A DNA stretch of 64,000 bases, from NCBI GenBank assembly GCA_002840755.1, contig PHBZ01000002.1:186001-250000 (forward strand). Direction: 5' to 3'. Made by a program: the position numbers and the translations under genes. The notes below the pieces were generated by a model. It had not been told where the DNA came from, did no database searches, and saw only the letters and a list, made by a program, of their open reading frames with translations. This DNA comes from Chloroflexi bacterium HGW-Chloroflexi-10 (GTDB lineage: Bacteria; Chloroflexota; Anaerolineae; Anaerolineales; Anaerolineaceae). Of this stretch, positions 50,411-59,714 are shown one piece after another (positions within the stretch are counted from its first letter, which is position 1; every line of letters starts with the position of its first letter).

Positions 50411-51112
50411 TTACCCGTTATACATTATTCTTCGACACATCTGACAATTGAATTCGTCGATGGGAGATCTGATTTTTTGAATATCTGCCGGAGAAAAGGT
50501 ATTTCCACAAGCTGAACAAGCAGCATCAATTACTGTTGCAACAGCTATTTTATTTCGTGTTGTTCTCAACTCTTCATATTTTTTCAAATGGGCTGGATCA
50601 ATTTGAGGTAGTATTGAATTCTTCTCAGTGAAAAAATTATTTAATTGGCGATTTAAGTCACTGATTTCAGTTATTAATATACTATTGGAATTGTTTTTTT
50701 GAGCAACCAATTGGGTATGGGCGAGATTTTTCTCAACCAAACTATTTTCCAAATCCTCTACTTCGATTAAAATTGTTAATTGATTCTCTTCTAGGGATGC
50801 CAATCTGTTTTTTAAAGATGCGATTTCCACTTGAACGCTTTGTAATTCTTTTGGATTCTTAATAGTTCCGTTGTACAAGCTTTCTTCACTGGTCTTTATT
50901 TTTTCTTGTAGCATGCTTGTATCTACTTCTATAGATTTTATTTCCTGGTTTTTTTGGTGAGCCTGGTTTTTTATATTGTTTATTTGATTTTGCGAAGTCG
51001 CAATTTCGACATCACTAGAGAGTATTAATTCTAGTTCTTGAACTCTTTTTTGTGCGGCATCGATTTTTGAATCGACGTTTTGTAGTTGGAAGAGAAATAA
51101 GCGTTGGTTCAT
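50411..51112 (-). CDS. Coiled-coil protein with C4-type zinc ribbon (CT398-like)
   Basis: 233 residues. About 10-180 is a long antiparallel coiled coil (VDSKIDAAQKRVQELELILS; ELQSVQVEIASLKNRLASLE), and the last ~35 residues form a C4 zinc ribbon (CSACGNTF...CQMC). This is the layout of the CT398-like zinc-ribbon family, which has a proposed role near secretion or RNA binding but no proven one. ATG 51112 is chosen because a TATAAT sits 7 bases upstream; TTG 51148 has no ribosome site. It is likely transcribed with the NACHT gene. Confidence 0.85.
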   Translation of the reverse strand: MNQRLFLFQLQNVDSKIDAAQKRVQELELILSSDVEIATSQNQINNIKNQAHQKNQEIKSIEVDTSMLQEKIKTSEESLYNGTIKNPKELQSVQVEIASLKNRLASLEENQLTILIEVEDLENSLVEKNLAHTQLVAQKNNSNSILITEISDLNRQLNNFFTEKNSILPQIDPAHLKKYEELRTTRNKIAVATVIDAACSACGNTFSPADIQKIRSPIDEFNCQMCRRIMYNG

Positions 51113-51125
51113 ATATGCGATTATA
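51113..51125 (-). promoter_or_regulatory. -10 box 7 bases before the coiled-coil gene ATG
   Basis: On the minus strand TATAAT (51125-51120) is followed by 7 bases and ATG 51112, without a ribosome site. Leaderless candidate. Confidence 0.5.
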
Positions 51126-51202
51126 GATTGTGTATCTATCCAAGGCAAGGAAATCGTTGTGTTTGTTTTGCTTATTCGTCATATTTTTTAAATTTATTCA
51201 TG

Positions 51203-51215
51203 TATACTACTTTTT
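51203..51215 (+). promoter_or_regulatory. -10 box 7 bases before the first membrane gene
   Basis: TATACT (51203-51208) is followed by 7 bases and ATG 51216, without a ribosome site. It would drive the four-gene membrane operon. Confidence 0.45.
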
Positions 51216-52742
51216 ATGAGACTTTCAACAAAACTAGCACTGTTACTTCTCTGGTTATTCATTAGTAATATTCCGATTTTATGGGGATTTATATCAGCGG
51301 ATCCATTTGTTTTTAGCGGTTTTGTATTGAACCCTATTGATGGCGCCTCCTATTATGCCAAAATGCAACAAGGATTTGTTGGCAATTGGTATTTTCAATT
51401 ACCTTTTACCTCGGAACAAAATAGCCCAGCAATCATTTTTATTTTTTATTTACTACTAGGGCAAATCAGCCGATTTTTTGGGTGCAGTATAGTATTTATT
51501 TTTCAACTTGTTAGAATTTCGCTATCAGTTTTGCTATTTTTTGTTATCACCAGTTTTTTGCAGAATATTTTTAAAAAAAATGGAAAGGAATTAAAATTTG
51601 CATTGTTGTCGATGCTGTTTGGTGGTGGATGGGGGTGGCTTTACCTGGCAGGAAAAGAATTGCCGGCTGACTTTTGGGTGGCTGAAGCGTATCCTTTTTT
51701 ATCTTCTTTTTCTAATCCGCATTTTATTCTAACTTTGGTTTGCATGATTGGAATTCTTAATCTGGTTCTTAAAGAAAACCGACTTAAGATGGATTTCTTA
51801 GCCGTAATTCTTTATGGTCTTGTTCTTTCATCAATCTCACCTTTTGCTACCCTTTTGATGGGGGTTATAGTTCTTATTTTTTTTGCTGCTAATAGTGAGT
51901 TTTGTAATAAAACAAATATCCTGTTTCTACTTTGTTTAGGGCTTGGTAGTGCACCTTTCAGTATTTACCAATTTGTTGTGGTGAGAAATGATCCTGTGCT
52001 TCGTATCTGGAATGAACAGAATATTACTCCAACACCTGTACCATTAAATTTAATTCTTTCATTTTCACCATTCATATTTGCAGTCTTATATTATTTATAT
52101 TTAATCTTCATAAGAAAACAAGCTCTGTCTAAAAGCACATATTTATTATTAATATGGGTAACTGTTGTTCTTCTTTTTGTTTTTATACCAATAAATCTTC
52201 AAAGGAGATTTCTGGTTGGGTTTTATATTCCAGTAGTAATTTTATTTTGGCAGGTTATGGAAGAGATTAATACCAAGTTTTTTACGCAAAAGATTTATCC
52301 ATATATTATTATTACCGTATTAATTTCGAATTTTATTATTTATGCCGGTATTATTTCTGCTATTATGGACAAAAATGAAAATATTTTTATTGCTTCGGAG
52401 TTAATTGACGCTGTTCAATATATTGAGAGCACAGGGAAAGGCTCAGTTATAATTTTGAGCGACCAGAGCTCCAGTCTTTGGGTTCCGGCTTATAGTATTA
52501 ATAGAGTTTTTCACGCCCATCCTTTTGAGACAATTGCTTTTGAAGATAAAGCCAATTATTTTGAGGAATTTTGGTCCGGCACCTATTCTTATGAGGAACA
52601 AAAAGACTTTTTGAATAAACATAATATATCATTTATCCTGGAGAACAATGAATATCCAGGGGAGTTTTTAAAAACTGGACAGTCAGCGTTCCCGACTTTA
52701 TTTGAGAACGAAAAGTTTACCGTTTTTGGAGTTTCTGAGTGA
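51216..52742 (+). CDS. Polytopic membrane protein, GT-C-like, type A (first copy)
   Basis: 508 residues with about ten membrane helices and a small C-terminal soluble part (about 400-508). Motifs shared with the third gene of the run are DGASYYAKMQQGFVGNW, GGGWGWLYLAGKELP, WNEQNITPTPVP and PINLQRRF. The short acidic first loop (PIDGASY) and helix pattern suggest a GT-C type glycosyltransferase or a lipid-sugar handling protein, but I cannot confirm it. The GTG start of the next gene overlaps its stop (GTGA), so the two are translationally coupled. Confidence 0.78.
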   Translation: MRLSTKLALLLLWLFISNIPILWGFISADPFVFSGFVLNPIDGASYYAKMQQGFVGNWYFQLPFTSEQNSPAIIFIFYLLLGQISRFFGCSIVFIFQLVRISLSVLLFFVITSFLQNIFKKNGKELKFALLSMLFGGGWGWLYLAGKELPADFWVAEAYPFLSSFSNPHFILTLVCMIGILNLVLKENRLKMDFLAVILYGLVLSSISPFATLLMGVIVLIFFAANSEFCNKTNILFLLCLGLGSAPFSIYQFVVVRNDPVLRIWNEQNITPTPVPLNLILSFSPFIFAVLYYLYLIFIRKQALSKSTYLLLIWVTVVLLFVFIPINLQRRFLVGFYIPVVILFWQVMEEINTKFFTQKIYPYIIITVLISNFIIYAGIISAIMDKNENIFIASELIDAVQYIESTGKGSVIILSDQSSSLWVPAYSINRVFHAHPFETIAFEDKANYFEEFWSGTYSYEEQKDFLNKHNISFILENNEYPGEFLKTGQSAFPTLFENEKFTVFGVSE

Positions 52743-54838
52743 AGAGAAAAATTATTATCCTGGGAGTTGTACTATTTTTATTCAGTATCATTGCTTTTTT
52801 TCTCGTAAAACATAATTCATTTGTATATTTGAAGAATTCTAGCTACTCAGATATAGCTATTACTCATTTTCCTAATTTATTTTTTATTCAACAATCATTG
52901 AAAGAATTATCTCAGCTGCCTTTATGGTCAAATTTGATTTTTAGCGGATATCCACTATCGGCTAACCCATTATCCAGTTTATGGTATGCACCCGCTTGGA
53001 TAGCTCTTTTTTTTCCACTGCCGGCCGGAATAAATATCGCAGCAATACTACATCTCGGAATTTTGTTTTTTGGCATAGAGAAATTCTTAAAGTTGTCAGG
53101 CTTTTCACGAGCAGCATCAATTTTTGGGGGATTATCTATGATTTTTTCCGCCAAGTTGATTTCACATTTTGGAGCCGGACATTTGACTTTGTTGTTTGCG
53201 TTTTCATGGACACCGTGGCTGTTTTACACAACCAGACAATGGATAGATTTATCATCACGAAAATGGATTATCTTTACTGCCATCGTATGGGCTTTGATCA
53301 TATCTGCAGATCCGCGGTGGACGGTTCCAATATTTCTTTTATGGCTGCTATATGTGTTTTATATGATGAAAACAATTTATATAAATTCCTTGTTTATTGT
53401 TTTTTCAGTTTTCTTCGGGTTATTCTTATCAGCAGCAACCTGGTTGCCATTGTTCCAATTTTTATTATTTTCGACCCGAGAGAAAATTCTGACAGTAGAC
53501 AGAATGGCATATTCCTTTAATCCAGCAAAAATACTGGGCTTTTTTATCCCGGAGTTTGGCGGTTTTGCAGAATGGATTGTCTATCCTTCAGCGATACTTT
53601 TACTTCTTTTCATAATAGGAATATTTTTTTATAAAGAGAATAGATCCGTACGGTTTTGGTATTTTGCTGGTTTAATATTTTTAATGCTTTCCTTTGGACA
53701 GCACCTACCAGGTTATGAACTATTTTCTTCTATTCCTGGTGTCTCTTTATTACGTGTACCTGCAAGGTTTTTATTTATTTTTAGTTTTTGTCTTACCGTG
53801 GCTGGAGCGTTTACACTCGATATTTTAATAAAACAAGAGTTTTTATATAAATTCGATCGGTTATTTTTCCTTACACCAATTATTGGTTTTATACTGTTTT
53901 TTGCTACAGGGGTATTGTCTATAACCGGAAAATTGCCGTTAAATTTGATTTGGGCATTGTTGTTTTTTGGGGTCGGGTATCTAATTATCGCGTTGCTTGT
54001 TCATAAGAAAATCTCGTCAACAAAAGGCTGGTGGATCGTGTCACTTCTGTTGGTGATTGATTTAGTAGGTGTCAATCTTTTAAGTTTGCGGTGGGAAACT
54101 GCTAGAAAGATATTTTATAAAAATGAACAACTTAACTTGCTATTATCATCTGCCAATGAATATGCGCGTGTATATACACCCAGTTACAGCGTGCCACAAG
54201 AGGTAGGAGCATTTTGGAATATTGAACAAATAAATGGAATCGATCCTATGCAAATACAAAGTTATGTTAATTACTTTGCAGGAGTGAGCGGTATTCCAAT
54301 GAAGCAGTATTCGGTGACATTGCCTCCTTTTATGACCGGGAAACCCGAGATAGATAATCAATCGTTTTGTCCTAATATAGATATGCTTGTATTTGCAAAT
54401 GTTCAATATATGGTTTCGGAATTTGATATGAGCCATTGTGGAATTTTATCTGAATCGATCATAGATGGAAAATTTGTTTATACATTTCCCTCACCCATTT
54501 CTCCGTTCAGTTCTGAAGATATATCAATTGAGAAAATTAAAATAGATGTGTACAAACCAGGGAATATAGCAGCAACCATTGTTGGTCCAGGAACAATCAC
54601 ATTGAAAGAAATATTTTATCCAGGTTGGAAGGTTTATGAGGATGGAAAGGAAATAGAAATCACATCGAGTAGTAACCCATTTATGGTAACAAAAATTACC
54701 TCAGGAGAACATTTCATTGAGTTTGTTTATCGACCTTTTATGGTAAGGGTAGGAGTTGCAGTAGAAGTAATTAGCTATCTGTTAGTCTTAATCTGTACGG
54801 GATTGGATTTAATTCGTGGAAAAAAACAAACATTATAA
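52739..54838 (+). CDS. YfhO-like membrane protein, type B (first copy)
   Basis: 699 residues. About twelve membrane helices follow a first outside loop with LPLWSNLIFSGYPLSANPLS, a pattern of YfhO-type proteins. Further conserved parts are VSLLRVPARFLFIFSF and the soluble C-terminal FYPGWKVYEDGKE, ending in a last membrane helix. YfhO proteins are implicated in glycosylation of envelope polymers such as lipoteichoic acid in Gram-positives. GTG start 52739. The last 23 bases overlap the start of the third gene. Confidence 0.82.
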   Translation: MKRKIIILGVVLFLFSIIAFFLVKHNSFVYLKNSSYSDIAITHFPNLFFIQQSLKELSQLPLWSNLIFSGYPLSANPLSSLWYAPAWIALFFPLPAGINIAAILHLGILFFGIEKFLKLSGFSRAASIFGGLSMIFSAKLISHFGAGHLTLLFAFSWTPWLFYTTRQWIDLSSRKWIIFTAIVWALIISADPRWTVPIFLLWLLYVFYMMKTIYINSLFIVFSVFFGLFLSAATWLPLFQFLLFSTREKILTVDRMAYSFNPAKILGFFIPEFGGFAEWIVYPSAILLLLFIIGIFFYKENRSVRFWYFAGLIFLMLSFGQHLPGYELFSSIPGVSLLRVPARFLFIFSFCLTVAGAFTLDILIKQEFLYKFDRLFFLTPIIGFILFFATGVLSITGKLPLNLIWALLFFGVGYLIIALLVHKKISSTKGWWIVSLLLVIDLVGVNLLSLRWETARKIFYKNEQLNLLLSSANEYARVYTPSYSVPQEVGAFWNIEQINGIDPMQIQSYVNYFAGVSGIPMKQYSVTLPPFMTGKPEIDNQSFCPNIDMLVFANVQYMVSEFDMSHCGILSESIIDGKFVYTFPSPISPFSSEDISIEKIKIDVYKPGNIAATIVGPGTITLKEIFYPGWKVYEDGKEIEITSSSNPFMVTKITSGEHFIEFVYRPFMVRVGVAVEVISYLLVLICTGLDLIRGKKQTL

Positions 54839-56381
54839 GAATTACTTTATTTTAACACTCTCAGTCATACTAATTTTTGTTTCCAGTTTGCCTGTTTTTC
54901 TGGGCTTTCAATATCAATCTTCGGATTTATTATTTAGTGGTTTTTATTTTGGAACTGAAGATGGAAATTCATATATTGCAAAAATGTTAAGCGGAGCCTT
55001 CGGAGCATGGTTATTTGAAACTCCATATTCCGCTTATGATCAAAATGGATTTTTTGCTTTTTTCCCTTATATTTTGTTGGGAAAATTAACATCCATGCCA
55101 GCTCAAAGGCTTCAACTTATTGTCTTATTTCATTTATTCCGTATGGCAGGTATTGTATTTTTAATTGCACAAACTTATAAATTTATTGCGATATTTTTAA
55201 CGAACGAAAAAATTACCCGTTTAGCCACAGTAATTTTTGTGATTGGTGGTGGCTGGGGGTGGATTAATCTTTTTATTGGAAAACGATTGCCGTTAGAATT
55301 TTATTCTCCAGAAACTTTTGGTTTTCTAATGGTTTTGGGTTTGCCTCATCTTTGTTTTGCCCGAGCATTTTTATTATTAAGCATTCGGTATTTCGTTAAA
55401 AACTATGATCAACCAGAATGGAAAAAAAATGTTCTTTGTTCCAGCTGTGCGTTATTCCTGGCCGGCATATTCCAACCAATGAATCTGGCAATCGGATTTG
55501 CTATTTTGTTTGGTTGGCAAATTTTTCTTCTCATCACAAGAAAAACAGTTTTATTGGAGGTTTTGAAGCGATCTTTTATTTGGGTTATTTTACCCGGACT
55601 ATTTTTTATCTATAACTTTTCTTATTTTAAACTTGATCCTTATTTGTCGTCATGGGAATCCCAAAACATATTGCCTTCACCACCAGTTTGGGATTATTTG
55701 TTTTCGTATGGATTTGGTATTTTTTGTTTAATCTATTACAGCCTTTTTTTTAAGAAAAAACATTTTGATAAAATAAAAAATTTTGATTTTTTGATTGTGT
55801 GGACAATAATTTTTCCATTCTTAGTATATTCCCCGGTAAATGTCCAGAGGAGATTAGCAGAGGGTTACTGGATCGTATTGAGTATTTTTATTGCATACTT
55901 CTTTTTGGGGAGAAAATTTAAAGGATTCCATATTCCCATTATGGTTTCTTTAATGCTTTCTCAGCTACTTTTCCTTGGTGGGGCTTTTACTACTATTAAG
56001 TTGAGACAAGAACCTGTGTATATCAAGACCACATTATTTGATTTGTGTAATTATTTAAATTTCGATGCTGAATTTCACGATATTATTCTAGCGCCTTATG
56101 AAGACAGCAATGTTTTGCCTACGTGTGCTCCGATAAAAACATTGAATGGTCACGGCCCAGAGAGCAAAAATTTATTAGTCCTGAATGAAATTATCGATAC
56201 TTTTTACGATGGCACTATCGATAAAGCCGAATGGGAAATCCTTCGAGAAGAATTTAATATAAAATATATAATTATTCCCAGTGAATTTGAAGAGACTGTA
56301 GCTAAAGAAATCATAAATTCGTATGGCGAGATCAGTTTTCAGAACAAGGACTATTTTGTTATTAAGAACAAAGATAATTAA
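54816..56381 (+). CDS. Polytopic membrane protein, GT-C-like, type A' (second copy)
   Basis: 521 residues with about ten membrane helices. It is a paralog of the first gene: EDGNSYIAKMLSGAFGAW, GGGWGWINLFIGKRLP, WESQNILPSPPV and SPVNVQRRLAEGYW match at the same positions. The C-terminal soluble part (about 405-521) ends DYFVIKNKDN. GTG 54816 is taken as the start, inside the end of the second gene. It is adjacent to its own YfhO-like partner, which repeats the A-B order. Confidence 0.78.
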   Translation: MEKNKHYKNYFILTLSVILIFVSSLPVFLGFQYQSSDLLFSGFYFGTEDGNSYIAKMLSGAFGAWLFETPYSAYDQNGFFAFFPYILLGKLTSMPAQRLQLIVLFHLFRMAGIVFLIAQTYKFIAIFLTNEKITRLATVIFVIGGGWGWINLFIGKRLPLEFYSPETFGFLMVLGLPHLCFARAFLLLSIRYFVKNYDQPEWKKNVLCSSCALFLAGIFQPMNLAIGFAILFGWQIFLLITRKTVLLEVLKRSFIWVILPGLFFIYNFSYFKLDPYLSSWESQNILPSPPVWDYLFSYGFGIFCLIYYSLFFKKKHFDKIKNFDFLIVWTIIFPFLVYSPVNVQRRLAEGYWIVLSIFIAYFFLGRKFKGFHIPIMVSLMLSQLLFLGGAFTTIKLRQEPVYIKTTLFDLCNYLNFDAEFHDIILAPYEDSNVLPTCAPIKTLNGHGPESKNLLVLNEIIDTFYDGTIDKAEWEILREEFNIKYIIIPSEFEETVAKEIINSYGEISFQNKDYFVIKNKDN

Positions 56382-58698
56382 TCATATCGACAATAAATTA
56401 TTTAAGAGGGATTTGGTACAGTTTCCCCTTTTATTAATAGTAATTTCTTTGCCATTTATTTTGGAAATTATTTCTGGAAATTACCTTTATTGGGGTACGA
56501 TATCTTTACAATTCGTACCATGGCTGCGGACAGCAGTTGAATCCATTGTTCAGGGGACAATTCCTTTATGGAACAATGCCAATGGTTTTGGCGCTCCATT
56601 AATGGCAAATTATCAGAGTGCCATATTTTATCCAATAAATTGGGTATTAATTCCATTACACTTAATCGATTCGGTTTATGGAATTCCTCTCGGGATAAGC
56701 TTATTAGTACCGTTACATTTGGTTATTGGCGCATGGGGAATGGCAAAATTTATGAAAGGAATTGGCCGTAAAGCCGATTCTCAGGTTTTGGCAGGTTTAA
56801 TATGGGGATTGGGTGGTTTTATTTTAGGGAGAATAAATTTCCCCAGCATGGTCTATGCGTATAGTTGGTTACCATGGGTGTTTTGTTTTATATCTCAATC
56901 GACAGCTGAAGACGGGCGTCTCGAATTAAGGATAAACCGAAAACTAATTTTATCTTTAACTTTTTTGTTACTATCCGGTCATGCTCAGTTTGCTTTTTAT
57001 GGAATAGTAATTGCTTTTATAGGGATAATAATTTTATTTGCCGGTTCAAAATTCAGGCTGATAAATCACTTACTTGAATTTTTTTTGGCAGGGTTGTTTG
57101 CTGTTGGTATATCAGCAATACAATTGATTCCTACAGCAGAATACCTTTTAAATTCACAGCGGGCTAATGCAGTGTCAGTTGAGTTGGCATTAAATTTTTC
57201 GTTTTGGCCATTAAGAATTCTAACTGTTTTTTTTGGCGATTTTTTTGGTAATCCAAACTACAATCGATTTGTAGCTGGTGGAAATTATTGGGAGGATTTG
57301 CTGTATATCGGAGTTATCCCCTTTATATTTGTTATTTTCGGCATTGTATTCTTGTTTTCTAATGATTCTAAAAAAGACGTTATTACAAGAAAAATAGGTT
57401 TTTTTAGTCTTCTATTGATGTTGTTTTCATTTACCTTAGCAATTGGGAAAAATAGCCCTGTTTTTCCATTTTTATACGAGCATGTGCCCACTTTTGATAT
57501 GTTTCAAGCCCCCAGCCGATTCTTACTATTGGCTACTTTTAGTTTTTGCATTTTTGCGGTTATTGGTTTGGATTATTGGATCACTAATTCTTTTTCATCC
57601 AGAAGGACAGGGAAATTTATTGTAGGGACAATTTCACTATTAATAGTTGGAATCGTGGGTGATTCATTTTTTGGTGATTTGCCAACTGCACTTTTTTTTT
57701 CTATCGTATATACATCAGTTATGATGTTATTGTTTTTGATATTGACCTTATTGAAAGATATGTATAAGGTGAACAATCGAATTTATTGGATTACACCCAT
57801 ATTTATTTTTACTATAATTGATCTTGTCTTTATGAACTTTCAAACCGGGTTATTTATTAACAAAAAATATTACGCAACCATTTCAAGTGATAAGTCAGTC
57901 GATTTTCAAAATGAATTAATTTATATACCACCCAATGATGAAGAGTTTGTAAAATTTAAGAAATATTTTCGTTTTGATCGCTTTCAATCGGTTGAAGAAA
58001 TTGGTCAAACTCCCATAATGCTTTTACCGAATGCAAATTTGTTTTATGAAAATATTCACTTATTAAATAATTTTGATCCATTTATACCAGATCGGTTTGA
58101 TGCATTTCAGTCCTGGTTGGGTAAATTATCGGAATCTGATCAAAACAAAGTGTTGGAGAGTGTTGGTGTTTCAAGAAAACTGCAATTAGATGTAAATTCT
58201 CCTGGTGGGTATAAATCGGTCGATTTTTTGGGAAGAGAAATAGTTCAATGGTACGATTGTGCAGTGGTGCTTCCGGCTGATGAAATCCTAAACGTGTTCA
58301 TTTACAATGACTTGCACATGAATAACAATCAATGCGTAATGGTAGAAGCGGGAGATAATGAAACAGGCGGCATCAGCAAGAATAGGCAGGATATTAAATA
58401 TCTAAATTGGAGATGGATTGCTTCTGATCAATTACAAATCAAATATGAATCTGAAAACCAAGGCTGGATATTAATTAGAAAGACTTGGTACCCAGGTTGG
58501 AAAGCGCTGCTGGAAGATCAAACAGAACTTCCATTGATTAGAGGTGATTTTTTGTTTTCTGTGGTTAATGTGCCAGCCGGTACGCATGAACTTGTCCTTG
58601 TTTACCATCCTCCCTCATTTTTAATCGGATCAATTATTTCTTTGTTTTTCTTTTTAGCTCTATTAATAAAGCCTTTTATTTTAATGTTTAGAAAATAA
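56323..58698 (+). CDS. YfhO-like membrane protein, type B' (second copy)
   Basis: 791 residues, about twelve to thirteen membrane helices. It is a paralog of the second gene: IPLWNNANGFGAPLMANYQ in the first loop, FDMFQAPSRFLLLATFSFC, TWYPGWKALLEDQTELP before the last helix and VPAGTHELVLVYHPPSF. The large soluble part is about 500-760. Start ATG 56323 lies within the end of the third gene (59-base overlap), so the true start could be a later TTG. It is followed by the MoxR gene after 47 bases. Confidence 0.82.
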   Translation: MARSVFRTRTILLLRTKIINHIDNKLFKRDLVQFPLLLIVISLPFILEIISGNYLYWGTISLQFVPWLRTAVESIVQGTIPLWNNANGFGAPLMANYQSAIFYPINWVLIPLHLIDSVYGIPLGISLLVPLHLVIGAWGMAKFMKGIGRKADSQVLAGLIWGLGGFILGRINFPSMVYAYSWLPWVFCFISQSTAEDGRLELRINRKLILSLTFLLLSGHAQFAFYGIVIAFIGIIILFAGSKFRLINHLLEFFLAGLFAVGISAIQLIPTAEYLLNSQRANAVSVELALNFSFWPLRILTVFFGDFFGNPNYNRFVAGGNYWEDLLYIGVIPFIFVIFGIVFLFSNDSKKDVITRKIGFFSLLLMLFSFTLAIGKNSPVFPFLYEHVPTFDMFQAPSRFLLLATFSFCIFAVIGLDYWITNSFSSRRTGKFIVGTISLLIVGIVGDSFFGDLPTALFFSIVYTSVMMLLFLILTLLKDMYKVNNRIYWITPIFIFTIIDLVFMNFQTGLFINKKYYATISSDKSVDFQNELIYIPPNDEEFVKFKKYFRFDRFQSVEEIGQTPIMLLPNANLFYENIHLLNNFDPFIPDRFDAFQSWLGKLSESDQNKVLESVGVSRKLQLDVNSPGGYKSVDFLGREIVQWYDCAVVLPADEILNVFIYNDLHMNNNQCVMVEAGDNETGGISKNRQDIKYLNWRWIASDQLQIKYESENQGWILIRKTWYPGWKALLEDQTELPLIRGDFLFSVVNVPAGTHELVLVYHPPSFLIGSIISLFFFLALLIKPFILMFRK

Positions 58699-58745
58699 AC
58701 TCTGGTTATATAATGTATAAATACCCTTGTAGGAGAGAGTGACAC

Positions 58746-59711
58746 ATGGATCAAAAAATAGCTGAAGTGAAAATTTTCTATGAAAAATTGTCAGAAAACC
58801 TGGAAAAAGTAATCGTAGGCAAAAAGCAGGTATTAGATTATGTAATTATAGGTCTTCTGTGTCATGGGCATTTATTAATTGATGACGTCCCCGGTGTTGG
58901 GAAGACCATGTTGGCAAAAAGCCTTTCAAAGTCATTGGGATGTTCATTTAACCGTATTCAATTTACACCCGATATGCTTCCCAGTGATATCACGGGTGTT
59001 TCAATTTTTAATCAAAATTCGAGAGAATTTGAATTTCGCCCTGGCCCTATTGTTGCTCAAATTGTGTTGGCTGATGAAATAAATCGGGCGACACCAAAAA
59101 CTCAGTCAGCTTTATTGGAAGCGATGGAGGAAAGGCAAATTACTGTGGATGGCAAGACATTCATGTTGCCAAAACCTTTTCTTGTATTAGCTACTCAGAA
59201 TCCAATTGAGTATGAGGGAACTTTTCCATTGCCGGAAGCACAATTGGATCGGTTTTTGATGAAAATAAGGATGGGATACCCTAGTTTATCTGATGAAATC
59301 CACATTCTGGACTTACAACAATTACGCCATCCTATCGAAACGCTCGAAGAAATAGCAACTGTGGGGGAAATATTGGCTGTACAGGAAGCAATTAAGCACG
59401 TTTACGTTTCAGATTCGGTAAAGAAATATGTTGTTGAATTAGTTAGAGCCACAAGAGATCATTCAGATGTATATCTTGGCGTAAGCCCTCGGGGAAGTTT
59501 AAGCTTGTACCGCGTTAGTCAGGCACGAGCCGCGGCGCAAGGCCGTGCTTATGTGTTGCCGGATGATGTAAAAATTATGGCAAAATTTGTTATGGGTCAC
59601 CGCATGGTGATACAACCAGCAGCTAGGCTGAGAAATCTTACAGCAGACCAAATAATCAGCGAAGTACTTAACACCGTGTCTGTTCCAGGCGGGGATTTCA
59701 GTGGAAGATAA
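58746..59711 (+). CDS. MoxR-family AAA+ ATPase
   Basis: 321 residues. Walker A is [14 protein letters not shown], Walker [21 protein letters not shown], followed by [10 protein letters not shown] and [20 protein letters not shown], the standard MoxR series; the C-terminal lid domain is present. MoxR ATPases act as chaperones that activate partner proteins, usually with the DUF58/VWA protein encoded next. AGGAGAGA is about 9 bases upstream of ATG 58746. Confidence 0.95.
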   Translation: MDQKIAEVKIFYEKLSENLEKVIVGKKQVLDYVIIGLLCHGHLLIDDVPGVGKTMLAKSLSKSLGCSFNRIQFTPDMLPSDITGVSIFNQNSREFEFRPGPIVAQIVLADEINRATPKTQSALLEAMEERQITVDGKTFMLPKPFLVLATQNPIEYEGTFPLPEAQLDRFLMKIRMGYPSLSDEIHILDLQQLRHPIETLEEIATVGEILAVQEAIKHVYVSDSVKKYVVELVRATRDHSDVYLGVSPRGSLSLYRVSQARAAAQGRAYVLPDDVKIMAKFVMGHRMVIQPAARLRNLTADQIISEVLNTVSVPGGDFSGR

Positions 59712-59714
59712 TTA

